Positions 37,101-47,509 of a DNA stretch of 64,000 bases are shown here, piece by piece. The notes under the pieces are model-generated. The model had not been told where the DNA came from and searched no databases. It saw only the letters and a list, made by a program, of their open reading frames with translations. Origin of the DNA: Centroberyx gerrardi (taxonomy: Eukaryota > Chordata > Actinopteri > Beryciformes > Berycidae); NCBI RefSeq assembly GCF_048128805.1, contig NC_136016.1:15988676-16052675 (forward strand). Reading direction: 5' to 3'. Position numbers and translations under genes: made by a program. The stretch's first letter is position 1. Each line of letters begins with the position of its first letter.

Positions 37101-39686
37101 ATGTGCTGGGAACTGGTAAGGTGTGTAGCTGCTCCATGCAGCGTTAAAGGTCAAGTGTCCATTGTGGTTGACCTGAAAACAAACGAGTAGATAAAACAGC
37201 TCTTACTACAAAGATTTACTAGATATTGACAACAGTCTTTTACAGTCAGATGTTATCAGCTATTGCCAGATATTGGCTACAATATTTTAGTCATTGTCAG
37301 ATATTGAAAAATATTGACTACAGTGTGCTATAGTTAACATTCCTTACGTATGTGAAAGTAAAAAAATAACCAGCATTTAATTAATATTGAAGCTAAAACT
37401 CAAATATTACATTTGTAGTTAACAAAATGTTGTCATTTCTGCCCTCGCTTATGCAATTTCACAACACAGTCGTAGTATTGGAAGTTATTTGCCAACCAGT
37501 GGTAGAAAATGTTATGACAGCCCACACAAAATATGAATGTTGTATTTTGCAAAAAGAAAATGTTTACACACGTAAATCTGATTATAGGAGTTTCCAAAAA
37601 AGAAAAAAGGCCGCTGCAGGGTTATGAGAGGAGAACTTCCATCATCTACTCGAGCGCTTTGTTGCCCAGCTATTGGGTAGAGGGGATCTAGGAAGAACAA
37701 AAGTGTAGGTCACAACAAACATAATCACCCAAATACAAGTATGTTACTCTAGTTAGGCTTTGGCATCATGCCAGTATCCTGCAAACCTTGTGCCAGTATT
37801 TTCAAAAGGTTGGCTTTTCAGGATGAGAGAAAAACTGAAAAACTTTCATTGATTGATTTATTTTCAGTGGTTGACTTGCTCCCATTGGCAATGTCAATTG
37901 AGAGTTACAGAAAAAAGTGGAAAAACTGGAAATACATTTTCATATACATAAACAACATTGATGCAACTTCCCAAACACTGATGATAAATGTCAAGTTTAA
38001 AATGGCGTACCGCTCCAATACGATGTCAAATTGTGCCTTCAGGATGTTTGATTAACATCTTCCTCATAGCAAGAAACCACAGAGCCGTAGGAACTGAATG
38101 TGTAACTTAAAAACTCTGAAGGAAACTTGCATAACAGTAAAATATTCCACTGAGACACAATGTGGACAGATTGGTTTTGTATATAGAACATACTTTTACT
38201 TTTACAATCTTCATATTATGCCAGCTCCAGAATAAACCATTTGCTTTGTAATTTATACTGAACTGCCTCAGGGTTTAAAAATTGTGTGAATCCCTAAATT
38301 CAAACATATTTCCGTGTGTGATTATCAACTTATATCCTAATAAAGATGGCCTTATGGTGAGATAAGGGTGTATCAGAAATGCTCATCTTGAACCATAATG
38401 CCGATAATAATAGCAATACCGTAAACAGAGAAATAAAAAAAATAAAACTTGACAGCATCTTTACTGGTAGCTGCAGCTAACAAGTGCAAGTCATGCAGAA
38501 AGATAAGAGAATAAATAATCCTACAGGAATAACAATAGGTATTAGTTTATTCAAATAATAGCAGCTGCGAGCTATTGATTCTGGCATGATTGAAATGACC
38601 CAGTTAGAGCGCAATCCAATGAAAAATCAGTGAAACTTGGCAAACTTTGAATAAAAGACTTGAAGAGAAGGCTTTTATATATCAAACAATGCCGACAAGC
38701 TGTTAATCCAGGCGGAACCGATGAGGAAGTCTGGGCACCGTATATCATTACTTTGAGCCTTCAGCCTCAGCCGAATGTCTCAAATGGTTGTGATTATACA
38801 CCATTAACACAGATAGATGGAGGGTAGCAATGGTAGTGAAATACTTATATTACTTATATATTCTGCTCTGTTTTCAGTCATTTTATACTCAATATACTAT
38901 AAGTCAAGGAACAAAGTTTCCCATGTCTACCTAAGACCGGACTAATAGGATTCAACTTAACAATATTCTCAGAAGTCACCATACCTTCAATTTCAATTAA
39001 TAAGCAGTACATATTCCCATGTATAATTATTAACTTACTTTTGTTTAGACATTCTAATAAAGACAACCTCATGGTGTGATACTGGTGTATCGGAATTTAT
39101 TATTTCGAACCAAGATTCCAATAATAATAGCAATACCATTAATAAGGCAAAACAGATAAAGTAAATCAATTAATAATGGCTTGGCAGCATGAATTTGGCA
39201 TGATTGTATGATTGGCATGATTAGAGTATGAACTTCAATAGGAAGAACGCACACCCAGCGAGCTGCAGACATGAGGCTTTTGTAAAAAAACACGATGAAG
39301 AAAATTGAAATTGCACACTCGTCTCTTTTTTTCTCCAAAAGAAAAGAGTGTGTGACTTGAATTTTCTTCAGAATGATTAGAGTATGGCCCAATAAAAAAA
39401 ATCAGTAGATGTCACGGCTTCAATAGGCTGCAACTTACCCGCACCCTGAGAAGTCACGATGCCTGTAAATTAAATAAACAAACAGATTGAGCAACATAGA
39501 TGAGCAAAAAAATGTACATATAAAGAAACAAATAAATATAACTGGATCCAACTCTTGAGATTTGGCTCATACAACAGAATTTGATTATAGCTCACATTTC
39601 CAAAACAATCATTAAACAGGATAATTAGTAATATACTTACTTATCATCCCCAGAAGCAGCAAGGACAACATTATTTGACTCGCCAT
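25184..39686 (-). CDS. Alpha-tectorin-like protein: NIDO, four vWD, ZP, GPI anchor (complete, 24 exons)
   Basis: Predicted secreted, membrane-anchored matrix glycoprotein of 2081 residues; human alpha-tectorin is 2155 with the same core order. Exons in gene order: 39641-39686, 39439-39462, 37572-37687, 36894-37172, 36640-36735, 36003-36168, 34629-35029, 33899-34475, 33219-33802, 32465-33026, 31776-32374, 31457-31614, 30916-31316, 30578-30774, 29923-30321, 29520-29803, 28768-29045, 28494-28613, 28009-28193, 27716-27876, 26758-27009, 26343-26502, 25596-25698, 25184-25281. All junctions are AG/GT and all phases close, with one open frame of 6246 nt. ATG is at 39686-39684 and TAG at 25186-25184. 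It is probably a teleost paralogue rather than tecta itself: human TECTA has an EGF-like stretch after the ZP domain that I do not see here. The family forms filamentous matrices through ZP polymerisation. The tissue of expression is unknown. Confidence 0.93.
25699..26342. other. Tectorin-like intron 22 with SINE tail and CA-type repeat
   Basis: Next to the exon 23 acceptor lies a reverse-oriented SINE tail (GATGCTCTTATCCAGAGTGACTTACAG, about 25730-25757), the fish signature reading TAAGTCACTCTGGATAAGAGC on the minus strand. Imperfect CA-rich tracts occupy about 26070-26150 and 26275-26335. Confidence 0.55.
27180..27345 (-). mobile_element. SINE-like fragment in tectorin-like intron 20
   Basis: Inside the intron 27010-27715, a reverse-oriented B-box-like stretch (GGGATTCAAACACCGACC, about 27311-27328) and a GCCCCTGAGTAAGGGCACTTA motif typical of fish tRNA SINE bodies are seen. 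It is diverged and lacks a clear A box. Confidence 0.4.
28768..35029 (-). other. Tectorin-like gene, four vWD-C8 units with TIL modules (exons 7-17)
   Basis: Each von Willebrand D unit is followed by a C8 module, and TIL modules precede units 2-4. Unit 1 has SGDPHYYSFDG and CGLCGNYN; unit 2 has GPRSYRTFDG and GGLCGNYN; unit 3 has SGDPHYLSFDG and CGLCGNFN; unit 4 has WGDPHYFTFDG and TGMCGNFN. So the GDPH calcium-site signature is lost in unit 2, and the first Cys of the CGLCG vicinal pair is lost in units 2 and 4. TIL modules start with CPANSH or CPTNSH. Most exon borders fall at module edges, with a recurrent split inside each vWD domain, as expected from tandem duplication of a vWD-C8-TIL unit. 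Confidence 0.92.
29046..29519. other. Tectorin-like intron 16
   Basis: A 474-bp intron between the vWD4 second-half exon and the C8 exon. I see nothing besides simple AT-rich sequence. Confidence 0.8.
35030..36002. other. Tectorin-like intron 6 with G-rich tract
   Basis: A 973-bp intron. The notable content is a G-run-rich stretch at about 35705-35768 on the plus strand (antisense to the gene), capable in principle of forming G-quadruplexes. Confidence 0.8.
36244..36552. mobile_element. MITE with about 30-bp terminal inverted repeats (tectorin-like intron 5)
   Basis: The left end TATACTCACTGCCAAAAGAA (36244-36263), continuing to CGCAACATG, mirrors the right end at 36522-36552 with about two or three mismatches over 30 bases. 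Length is about 309 bp with no coding capacity. It lies between the exons at 36003-36168 and 36640-36735, starting 75 bases from the first. The flanking TATA suggests a TA-type target site as in Tc1/mariner relatives, but the superfamily is uncertain. Confidence 0.75.
37688..39438. other. Tectorin-like intron 2
   Basis: A 1751-bp AT-rich intron. Two stretches look alike (around 38310-38420 and 39030-39140, both with a TAATAAAGA(T/C)..CCTTATGGTG-type block followed by ATAATAGCAATACC), suggesting a local tandem duplication of about 100 bp with divergence, spaced about 720 bp. No coding content is recognised. Confidence 0.55.
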
Positions 39687-39950
39687 TCTCCCAGGCTCAC
39701 AATTCAAATCTGCTGACCAAACATAATCAATTTAATTGCTCAAATTACTAATATTATATTTAAATTTGCATGAATAAATATTAAATCTAGTAGGTAATAA
39801 CTATTGATAATTAATGAAATACTATCATAATGTGGCATAATTATTTGAAAATATCGTTTCACCTCAAAAATAAAATAAAGCCATCACCTGTTCACTTGCA
39901 CGCTGACCCTCTCCAGCTCATACCTGTGAGGCTGCGGTGCTGGGACACTG

Positions 39951-39958
39951 CTTTATAA
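39951..39958 (-). promoter_or_regulatory. Candidate TATA box of the tectorin-like gene
   Basis: On the minus strand, TTATAAAG lies about 265 bases upstream of the start codon. Downstream of it, CAG|GTATGAG (near 39925) and TTGGTCAG (near 39716) could splice a short 5' leader onto the exon with the ATG. The fit is plausible but the motifs are common. Confidence 0.35.
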
Positions 39959-40954
39959 CAGCTGGCGCAAGCCCACAAAACTGTTGTTTTACCAGTTACA
40001 GAAGTATTCATTTAGGTTTCCCGTCAACGGATAAAATCAACTTGCTTTCTCGTAACCAATGAACCAAACATTCCGTTGTGCGTTGAGAGCATTGTGTTCT
40101 GCAGAAACAAAAGAGCAGATGGAATGCGTCCTGCTCACTGTAATGTGATACCTTGCCAAAGCCTTGAGTCCTTAAGTTGTTGGGATGCGCATTACAAAAT
40201 GTAATTTGTCAACATTTTGCGGTATCACAAAATGATATTGGTGACGTTTTTTTTGATGGATATAATTTTAACAGTCATGCAGCAACTTTCTACTGCCTTA
40301 GAAAGGGGATTTAATTCTAATCATCTGTGTGACAAACAGAAAATAAAGTAAATCATCATCAGTAAATCATTCTCCAAAATATTTTCTTCAAAATTCACAA
40401 CAATTCATTCAATTCTTGCAGTGTGAGTGCAGCTGGTGGAGGGGCCTTCAGGACACACCATGGAGAGAGAGGCTGCACTTTTTTGCACCAGATTTTTAAA
40501 TATTGTTGTACTTTTTTAATATGCTGCCTGCTGCTGAGCACATTGTACACTTAACTGTCTGAGCTGCCATTAGATTAAACTGAACGGACTGATAATTTAG
40601 CTGTCAATGTAGTAAACTAGAGAATGTGCCGTGTGTTGTCTAGTGTTGTGTATAATGTTGGTCTGGCAAACTAAATTTCCCTCGTGACAATAAATGGTAT
40701 AAATTGTTATGGTGTCAAGCTTGAATTTATACCTATGATTGACCTCATTATATCCTTCAAGGCACTCAGCTCAAGTGTTTGTCAATGTGTGGAGAAATAT
40801 TGAGTGCATCTGTCATGGGAGAGACATGGTGTGAGTTCCCAGAAATTGCATAGCTAAAATATCTTGTGAGATAACTGCTATGCATTACGAGAATTTACGA
40901 GAAGTTCTCGTAAAGTCTGCATGTTTTTTTCTTGTTTGTCAGGGTTGGTAATTG
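39959..40954. other. Intergenic DNA upstream of the tectorin-like gene
   Basis: No coding content is recognised between the tectorin-like promoter region and the inverted pseudo-exon. It is AT-rich, with no exon 12 copy visible. Confidence 0.5.
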
Positions 40955-41074
40955 AACTGATGACTGCCTCACCCCCTGTGCAGCGATGCTCACTGACAGC
41001 TTGGAAGGTGGCAGGCAGCTACACCTGCAGCGATGGGTGTGGCTCCTCCTGCCCATGCTGCACCGATGAGCGAG

Positions 41075-41580
41075 GGTGGAAGTAACTCATTACATTTACT
41101 CACATTACTGCAATTGAGTAGTATTTTTGTGTACTTGTACTTTTTTGAGTATTTTTTAAAGCCACTTACAAGTTATTTCAGTAGATTTTTGCTTAAGTAC
41201 TGTACTTAGCTACATTTTAAATCACATCATTACAAAGTGCAAATTTTGTGGCTCTCCATAAGCATCAGAAACTTGACAAGAGTAAATAAAGTAAATAAAT
41301 TGCGAAGCCATTCATAGTGAACGGTCAGTCAGCTGAGAAGAGAAGAGTAATCTGACTTTGTTTATGCACTTTATTTTGTAATTTCAAATTTTTCCAATAA
41401 AAAGAATCTATTTTGAACTCTGTTTTCATGGAAAAAAATCACATCTAACATTGTTCTCTATTCTAAACGTAACTCAATAACTTTTACTCGGAGTACATTT
41501 TAAATGAGCTACTTTTTACTTTCACTTAAGTAGATTTTCATGCCAGTAAAGTAAAATATCAGCAAAGTAACAATACCTTC
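41075..41580. mobile_element. Non-autonomous hAT-like repeat inserted in the pseudo-exon
   Basis: Starts GGTGGAAGTAACTCATTACATTTACTC and is full of AAGTA/TACTT words (TACTTGTACTTTTTTGAGTA, ACTTAAGTAG, AGTAACAATACC), the signature of a very common fish non-autonomous DNA transposon family with GTGGAAGTAACT ends, usually classed with hAT. It splits the exon 13 copy. Exact ends and target duplication were not resolved. Confidence 0.6.
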
Positions 41581-41639
41581 ATCATACCTGCCATGAGCCA
41601 GATGTGTGTCAGGAGGAAAGAGAGGGGAAGATCTTCTGT

Positions 41640-41872
41640 GCAGCTCATCTTTTGATCCAAACCAAAGCACAAAGATGTAATCTATACAGCGCCCCCAACT
41701 CCCACTTGATTTTACTGGAAAAGGGGTTCTTAATGGGATCATGGATGGATGTTTTGCTGTTCCCGTAGTCCCAAAAACAAATTGCAATATTGGAAGTGAA
41801 GCAGGCGGCCATAGCTGTTCCCTTTACCTGTCTATACAGCTGATCTTGGAATAAGAACACATTGGTTTTCAA
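41640..41872 (-). mobile_element. Penelope-like reverse-transcriptase fragment
   Basis: Two overlapping minus-strand frames give FLFQDQLYRQVKGTAMAAC and then CIDYIFVLWFGSKDELH. The KGTAMG-type motif followed by a YIDDIF.LW.GS-type catalytic box is characteristic of Penelope-like element reverse transcriptases. The second Asp of the catalytic pair reads Tyr here and a frameshift separates the motifs, so it is dead. It lies between the two pseudo-exons of the tectorin-like copy. Confidence 0.6.
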
Positions 41873-43429
41873 TGCCCAGTCTATTTGACAATGTGTGATT
41901 TGAAACTAAATAAAAACTAATAAACAATCTGAGTTATGTCTATTGTAGTTGAGCCTCTTGACTTACATATAGGTTTATGAAATGGAAATAAAACAGGAAT
42001 AAATACTTGTAACCACTGACCTAATTTGCTTGCTCTATTTAAGGACTCTCCTGCTTTGAGCTAATATGAAAGACGTTTGAGGCATCTTAAGCTGGTCAAG
42101 TACGTGTTTTAATTATAAGGCTGTGGTAACAACTGTGTCAACAGCATCAGCATCTTGCCAAAAAAAGAACATTAATAATAATTAAAAGCAACCATGTCAG
42201 CTATGAGCAGGAAGCCGATGCTCTGAGGGGTTTTCTGGAATACAGACTTCCTCAGGTGTGGAGGAAGGTGTGGCTGCCATGTGATGGGCTCTACTATGAT
42301 CTGAGTGACATCCCAAAAAATACTACACATTTTAACTTTAAAGGAGAGGTATCTTTTGCTTTTTCAGCAATTTTATATAATTACCTGGTGTCTATAAAAT
42401 ACATCTGTTAAGTTTTTTTCAGTAAAAATCATTTGTTTCCCACCTACAGGTTGTTTTACATAAGCAGCTTCTTATGCTAATGAGCTACTGCTCTCATTCT
42501 GTCTACATAGACACTGGAGCAAAATCTGACTGGCTTGTACAAGGTGACGTGTTTTATAGTTGGTGACTGTGGGGAAATGGCATAGTAACATGATTCTGTT
42601 TTTTTACTGTGATTACTTCACACCTCCAAGTACCAAAATCACCATAAGTACTAAGAATTGTCACGTCCTAGGACACCCCCCCTTTAACATGTCGGCAAGA
42701 CACTTCAACTTGAACGTAGACAAACAACAAATGAATCTTCTTAATCTTAGCATATTAGACAAACATGCTTTCACAGGAGTAGAACTTCACTTATTTGCTT
42801 AAAATTCAGCTAAAAGGCAAAATTGCTTCAATTTCTGGAGAGCACACAACCCACTAAGTATTTCACCTTAACCTGAATGTGTCTGCCTCGCATATTCTTG
42901 TCAACTTAAAGGATAATTCCACTTTTTATGCCGCTAAAGTTTAAACCATGGTATGTTATGAGATGATCTAATTAGATTTTAGAGCACTGTGCTGCATAAA
43001 TTAAGAAAAACTGATTTTCTCAAATCTACTATAACTCCTTTATGCTTTAAGATACAGAATTCATATCAATACCGCCCACATGTCATGTGAAGTATGTTGA
43101 CATATAAATATTTGCTAATTGATGCATTAATTTGCATAATTAATTGACTTGATAAATTGTTATGTTTGATATAACATGGTGATTATGGTGCGACATCAGA
43201 TGATGTTCAGGTGGCTGAGCTGCCTGAGGGTTGCAGCAGGTGTATGTAGGACATTATTGCTAATTATACACCTATTATTGTTCCAGGGAACTTACATCTT
43301 TAAAGTCATTGAACTGGAACAATTATTTGAGAATTTTAATTGGTTATGAGTCAATAAGATTCCTGTAAGTACTGCCTGTATTATAGTAATAAAATATTAA
43401 GTAATTAACCCTTTCCATGCTTATATCTC

Positions 43430-43850
43430 TGAGTGAGCTGTCAAAGTGTATTGCATTTTAATTACCCGCAGCCAAGGAGGTAATGTGGTCTGTCTGTTAG
43501 CAGGATATCTCAAAAAGTTGGCATGGATTTGCACAAAACTTGGTGTGAAGGTTGGTTATGGGCCAAGGAAGAACTGATTAACTTTCCATGTCGACTGGCC
43601 AAAAGGGGGCGTGGCGTTGGGCGTGGCATTTCACCAAAAGGTGGTTGTCAGACATGGCCGAGGTCTGTGCTCTACTGAGCACATTTTCTAGTTCTTTATT
43701 TATTCTCTCTTCTTATACACTTTATTTCTTTTCATTTGTTTTATTTATCTTATCCTGCATTTCTTATATAATGTTTTATATATCTTGTGTAAAGCACTAT
43801 GAATTGCCTTTGTGTATGAAATGTGCTACATAAATAAACTTGCCTTTCCC
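43430..43850 (+). mobile_element. Dispersed fish repeat plus LINE/SINE-type 3' tail
   Basis: 43430-43690 carries the string AGGAGGTAATG ... GGGCCAAGGAAGAACTGATTAA ... GAGGTCTGTGCTCTACTGAG that I recognise as a common dispersed repeat in fish genomes. It is followed at 43780-43850 by a GTAAAGCACTATGAATTGCC ... ATGTGCTACATAAATAAACTTGCC tail, typical of retroposon 3' ends. Class assignment is uncertain. Confidence 0.45.
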
Positions 43851-44825
43851 ATCTGGACTAGCTCATTTAGCATAATTCATACTAATTATTTTCAATACTA
43901 AAACTTTTCAATGTTTAACTTGGCAAATATACCCTTTGAATCTATGTGATAACAATCAGCATTATGGTAACATGACTAATTCACCTCAACAAGGCCGTAA
44001 AGTTGAAGAAAATCCACTCCCTCAGTTGAGTAAACAGTGAAGAAACCACAACACTCCCCTAAAACACTATCTCCCTTTGAACATGTACATGCCAAACTTC
44101 TTCTGTTATGTAACGATGACAAGGAATGAATGAGGAAGAGTTTTTTAATTTGTTGCAACTGCATTTAATTAACCCATTTTTGGAGAGAAGCCACCCAGCA
44201 CTGAAGGCATTGCCAAGGTGAGCAAATAACAGTTGTTGTGTACGTATGTTCCTTTGATGAAACAGTTCAATTTCTTCACTTTAAAGATTCGTTCAACAGA
44301 CACAAACCAAAGGCTGTAGGCTATATGACCCAATCATTTAATGCTATTGTCTCAAAAAGTTACTGGCCAGTGTGACAGGTGACCCATATTGATTCATCCA
44401 CCAAGATTTTAATCGGCATTTGGCGCTTTGCGGGTTTTAATTTTGGTCCCTGCATATATGTAGGCTACTTTTAGAGCACTCACTGTCATTTAAACCTACC
44501 AAAACATGCAAAATTCTGTGCTACACTCAAATAATTTCCTGACACAGTGTACATCAATGGTAATAAAACGCCTACATCTTAAAAAACAAAAGGTTATGCA
44601 GGACCGTATGTGCTGCCGCATGCATTGGAGCCACTGTGGGTCTGATCAGGTACCTGTTAGGATAAGACAACCTATTAATACACACCTGCTTTACACCTCT
44701 TTCAGATTAGCTCATGCCAGTGAGGAGCTGATTGTGGAACAGAACATGCATGAAACATATAGGCCTACAGTAGCATGAGGTAGTCTGTTGATGCAAGCAT
44801 GGCTCACTTTGCTCATAAAGTTAAA

Positions 44826-45640
44826 TCCTGGGCGTCCACATCAGTGATGACCTCACCTGGACATGTAACATCACCCAGCTGGTCAAGAAAGCACAACAGC
44901 GGCTGTACTTTTTAAGGAGACTGAGGAAATTCGGCATGTCACCCAGGATTCTCAGCAGCTTCTAGGGTTGCATCATAGAAAGCATCTTGTCCAGCTGCAT
45001 CACTGTGTGGTACGGGAATAGCACCGTCGTGGACCGCAAACGCCTGCAGAGAGTGGTAAAGACTGCTGAGAAGATCGTCAGGGCGCCCGTACCATCTCTG
45101 CAGGACATCTACCACCGGAGAGTCCATAGAAGAGCCTGTAGCATCATCAAAGACTCCACCCACCCCCAACACAGGTTTTTCACACTTATGCTGTCTGGCA
45201 GGAGGTACAGAAGTATGAAATGCAGGACCTCTAGACTGAGGGACAGCTTTTATCCTCAGGCCATCAGACTGATCAACAGATCCAATCCCCTGCCCCCACC
45301 CTAACCCACCTCATTATACAGGAAGCCTCACTTGGCTGCCCCCCCCCACACACACACACACACACACGCACATACACACACAGACATTACCCACTGTCTG
45401 CATACAGAATTTTTGCACAAACGTTTCGTCACTTAATATTACTCTGTATATTCTACATAGTGTTCTTTGGATATTTATTATTATTCTCTCTTATCTCTAC
45501 TTTTTTTTTTATATACACCTTGTGTTTCTTGATAAATGGCATTCAGAGTGGAAGGCAAAGGAAGAATTTCATTGTACGGGGAAACTTGTTTTTAACTGCG
45601 CATATGACAGTAAACGCTTTGACTTGAAAACCCAATCCTA
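44826..45640 (+). mobile_element. 3' end of an L2/Rex-like LINE
   Basis: Encodes the C-terminal part of a non-LTR retrotransposon polyprotein: LGVHISDDLTW, KKAQQRLYFLRRLRKFG, ESILSSCITVWYGN, LQRVVKTAEKIV, SGRRYRS and PQAIRLIN. A TAG at about 44963-44965 interrupts the frame where a Tyr codon is usual. The 3' UTR contains a CA repeat (about 45348-45367) and a terminal CATATGACAGTAAACGCTTTG-type tail near 45600. It is relatively young-looking but truncated at its 5' end and inactive. Confidence 0.75.
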
Positions 45641-47509
45641 ACTAGGCCAGTCAGATTCCTGCAGCATGAGCAGATCTGAAAGAGGTGTGAGCTGCTATGT
45701 GTCTATCAGTAGACTCCCTTACTCTACTGTGAGATGTCCCATCCCACGCATAAGTACATATATGTAATTATTTTTATTTGTATTTTTTTTGCACACATTA
45801 AAACAAAATGCATGAGTGCCGAAGATGTTTTAGCCAGATTAATGTAAGAATTAAATCACTGGGCCTGTCTAAACGTTATTATTAATATTGTCCCAGAGTG
45901 GTGTGAAACATTGGCAAATGGAGAATATGTATGTTCTATGTATATTTTGTTCCAAAATCAGTTCCCTGCTGGTTTGAGCGAAGAGGCATGCTGGGCTGGT
46001 CACCTATTTAATTTAATTATTAGTTCAGAAGGTTGTAGCCTATATGTCACTTACCCAAATTTAATTCATTATTGTTAAAAAAGTTACAGCCTAATCCCAA
46101 CAATGACAATCAATTCTCTGCGTCTTCGTCACAATAGAGAGATAGAAAGGGTTTCATTTCAAATCACTATGCAGTATATCTATTTTGGAAAAAATGTGCT
46201 ACCTTAAATTCATCAGGCAATGTTTGAAAAACGTAAATGATTGATGTCCTCAAAAAATAAACTATTTTAAAAGCAAACGTCTTTTGATGACTCCTAACTT
46301 CAATACTAACCTATATGCTTAGCTGTGTCATTGTTTTTAAATGGTGGACATGTCGTAATGGAACAAAGCTCTTGTAAAATGCTTAAGTAAATAAATACAC
46401 CAAATAACTGAGGGTTGGCATGACAGATAATTGGCTGGTGGAATTCTTTGAACAGGCACGCAAGATTTATCTCCTCAATCTTGTCCTTTCAAAGCACGAA
46501 CTCCTGCACCCAGATAATTGTTTCAGGTCAGCCGGTTCTTTATCCTGTTGTGATGCTACAACTATTCTTCCAGCGAACTTGCAAAAGTAGAAAGAGGTCA
46601 CGTAGATCTACCGCTTAATAACACCCACCCCGATAAAGATTAGATGATAGGACTTGACTCACTGTGGCTAAATGGATGGCACTAAGAGTTCAGTTCACAT
46701 TAGTTGACATTGTGAATTTCCTTTGAATACGAGAAGAGGTTGTGGGAGGCAGCTAAGATGTGAATGATAAAGTAAAAATGACACAACAACACAAATGTAC
46801 TACCTTTAGACACAATTTCTAAAATATATTCTCAAGTGCTGTCCAGTGTGATGAAGTTTGATAGCGCAGCCTCAGGTATTGAGGAGTGAAGTGTCTCCCT
46901 TGATTCAACTGCATTTGCCTCCTGATGACAACAGCGCTGTAGAATTGTAAAACAAGAAGTCAAAAAACTAAATGTAGTGTGAGTGGGCATGTGATGTGTT
47001 TCAGTGACACACCAAGAGGCCACAAAATTGCATCAAAAATACAGTAATAATAGCTGTAACTAATTTATAATGTTTAGAAAATGTTCAACACTTCTAGTGC
47101 AAGGCTGTTAAAACATACAATGTTGTCATACAAATGACAGGGGCATGATTATTGTCATGATTACACTATTTTGATATTACATTTCTATTCTATTCAATTA
47201 TATTCTATTTCTATTCTATTCAATAAATTATCTGGGTTAGCTGCCTCTTTAGGCACCGTTGAGGCAGAGGTAATTTTCCCACTGTCTTTTCAACCTGGCA
47301 TTACTAAAACAAAAATACAAGACAGGTCATTCAATGTTCTTGTGGGTTAGGGTTAAATCTGGTCTGCTGTGTTTATGAGCATAATGAAAGTGAAAGACAG
47401 AGCAAGGTGTTCATGAATATGTGCTTTGCAGTTCTCAGCAACAAAATAAGATTGACCAAGTGTCTATAAATGTCCTTTATGATTCTCATGTAGAAATAAC
47501 TACAGAGGG

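Larger units (their letters stand above)
36003..39686 (-). other. Tectorin-like gene, N-terminal module: signal peptide and NIDO domain (exons 1-6)
   Basis: Exon 1 starts MASQIMLSLLLLGMI and joins the 24-base exon 2 (SIVTSQGA), forming a typical signal peptide cleaved near residue 22. Exons 3-6 encode the NIDO domain, about residues 30-240: RPFFFFGNSYNQIYVNHNG, then LIAPFWTDLDNRNNGQVLY, the ATRDINQYFPN motif and FAANWVMVATWYEVAYY, ending NVPGRWAFHVD, which is nearly the same as in human alpha-tectorin. Intron 2 (37688-39438) is the longest in the gene at about 1.75 kb. Intron 5 carries a MITE and intron 6 a G-rich tract. Confidence 0.92.
40955..42316 (+). pseudogene. Inverted decayed copy of tectorin-like exons 13-14
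   Basis: On the plus strand, opposite to the parent gene, 40955-41070 matches part of exon 13 (30916-31316). By eye the block from 40996 differs at about 6 of 75 bases and would read TAWKV, SYTCSDGCGSSC. The match resumes at 41588-41645 (GATGTGTGTCAGG to GAAGATCTTCTGTGCAG) after an inserted repeat. 42118-42316 matches exon 14 (30578-30774) up to a changed donor (GATCTGAG against parental GATGTGAG). Exon order is kept. The copy lacks neighbouring exons and is interrupted by at least two transposons, so it is non-functional. Confidence 0.82.

Noticed and set aside
40955..41070. A second functional tectorin-like gene on the plus strand
   Set aside because: Only parts of two exons are present, split by transposons and with a damaged splice donor.
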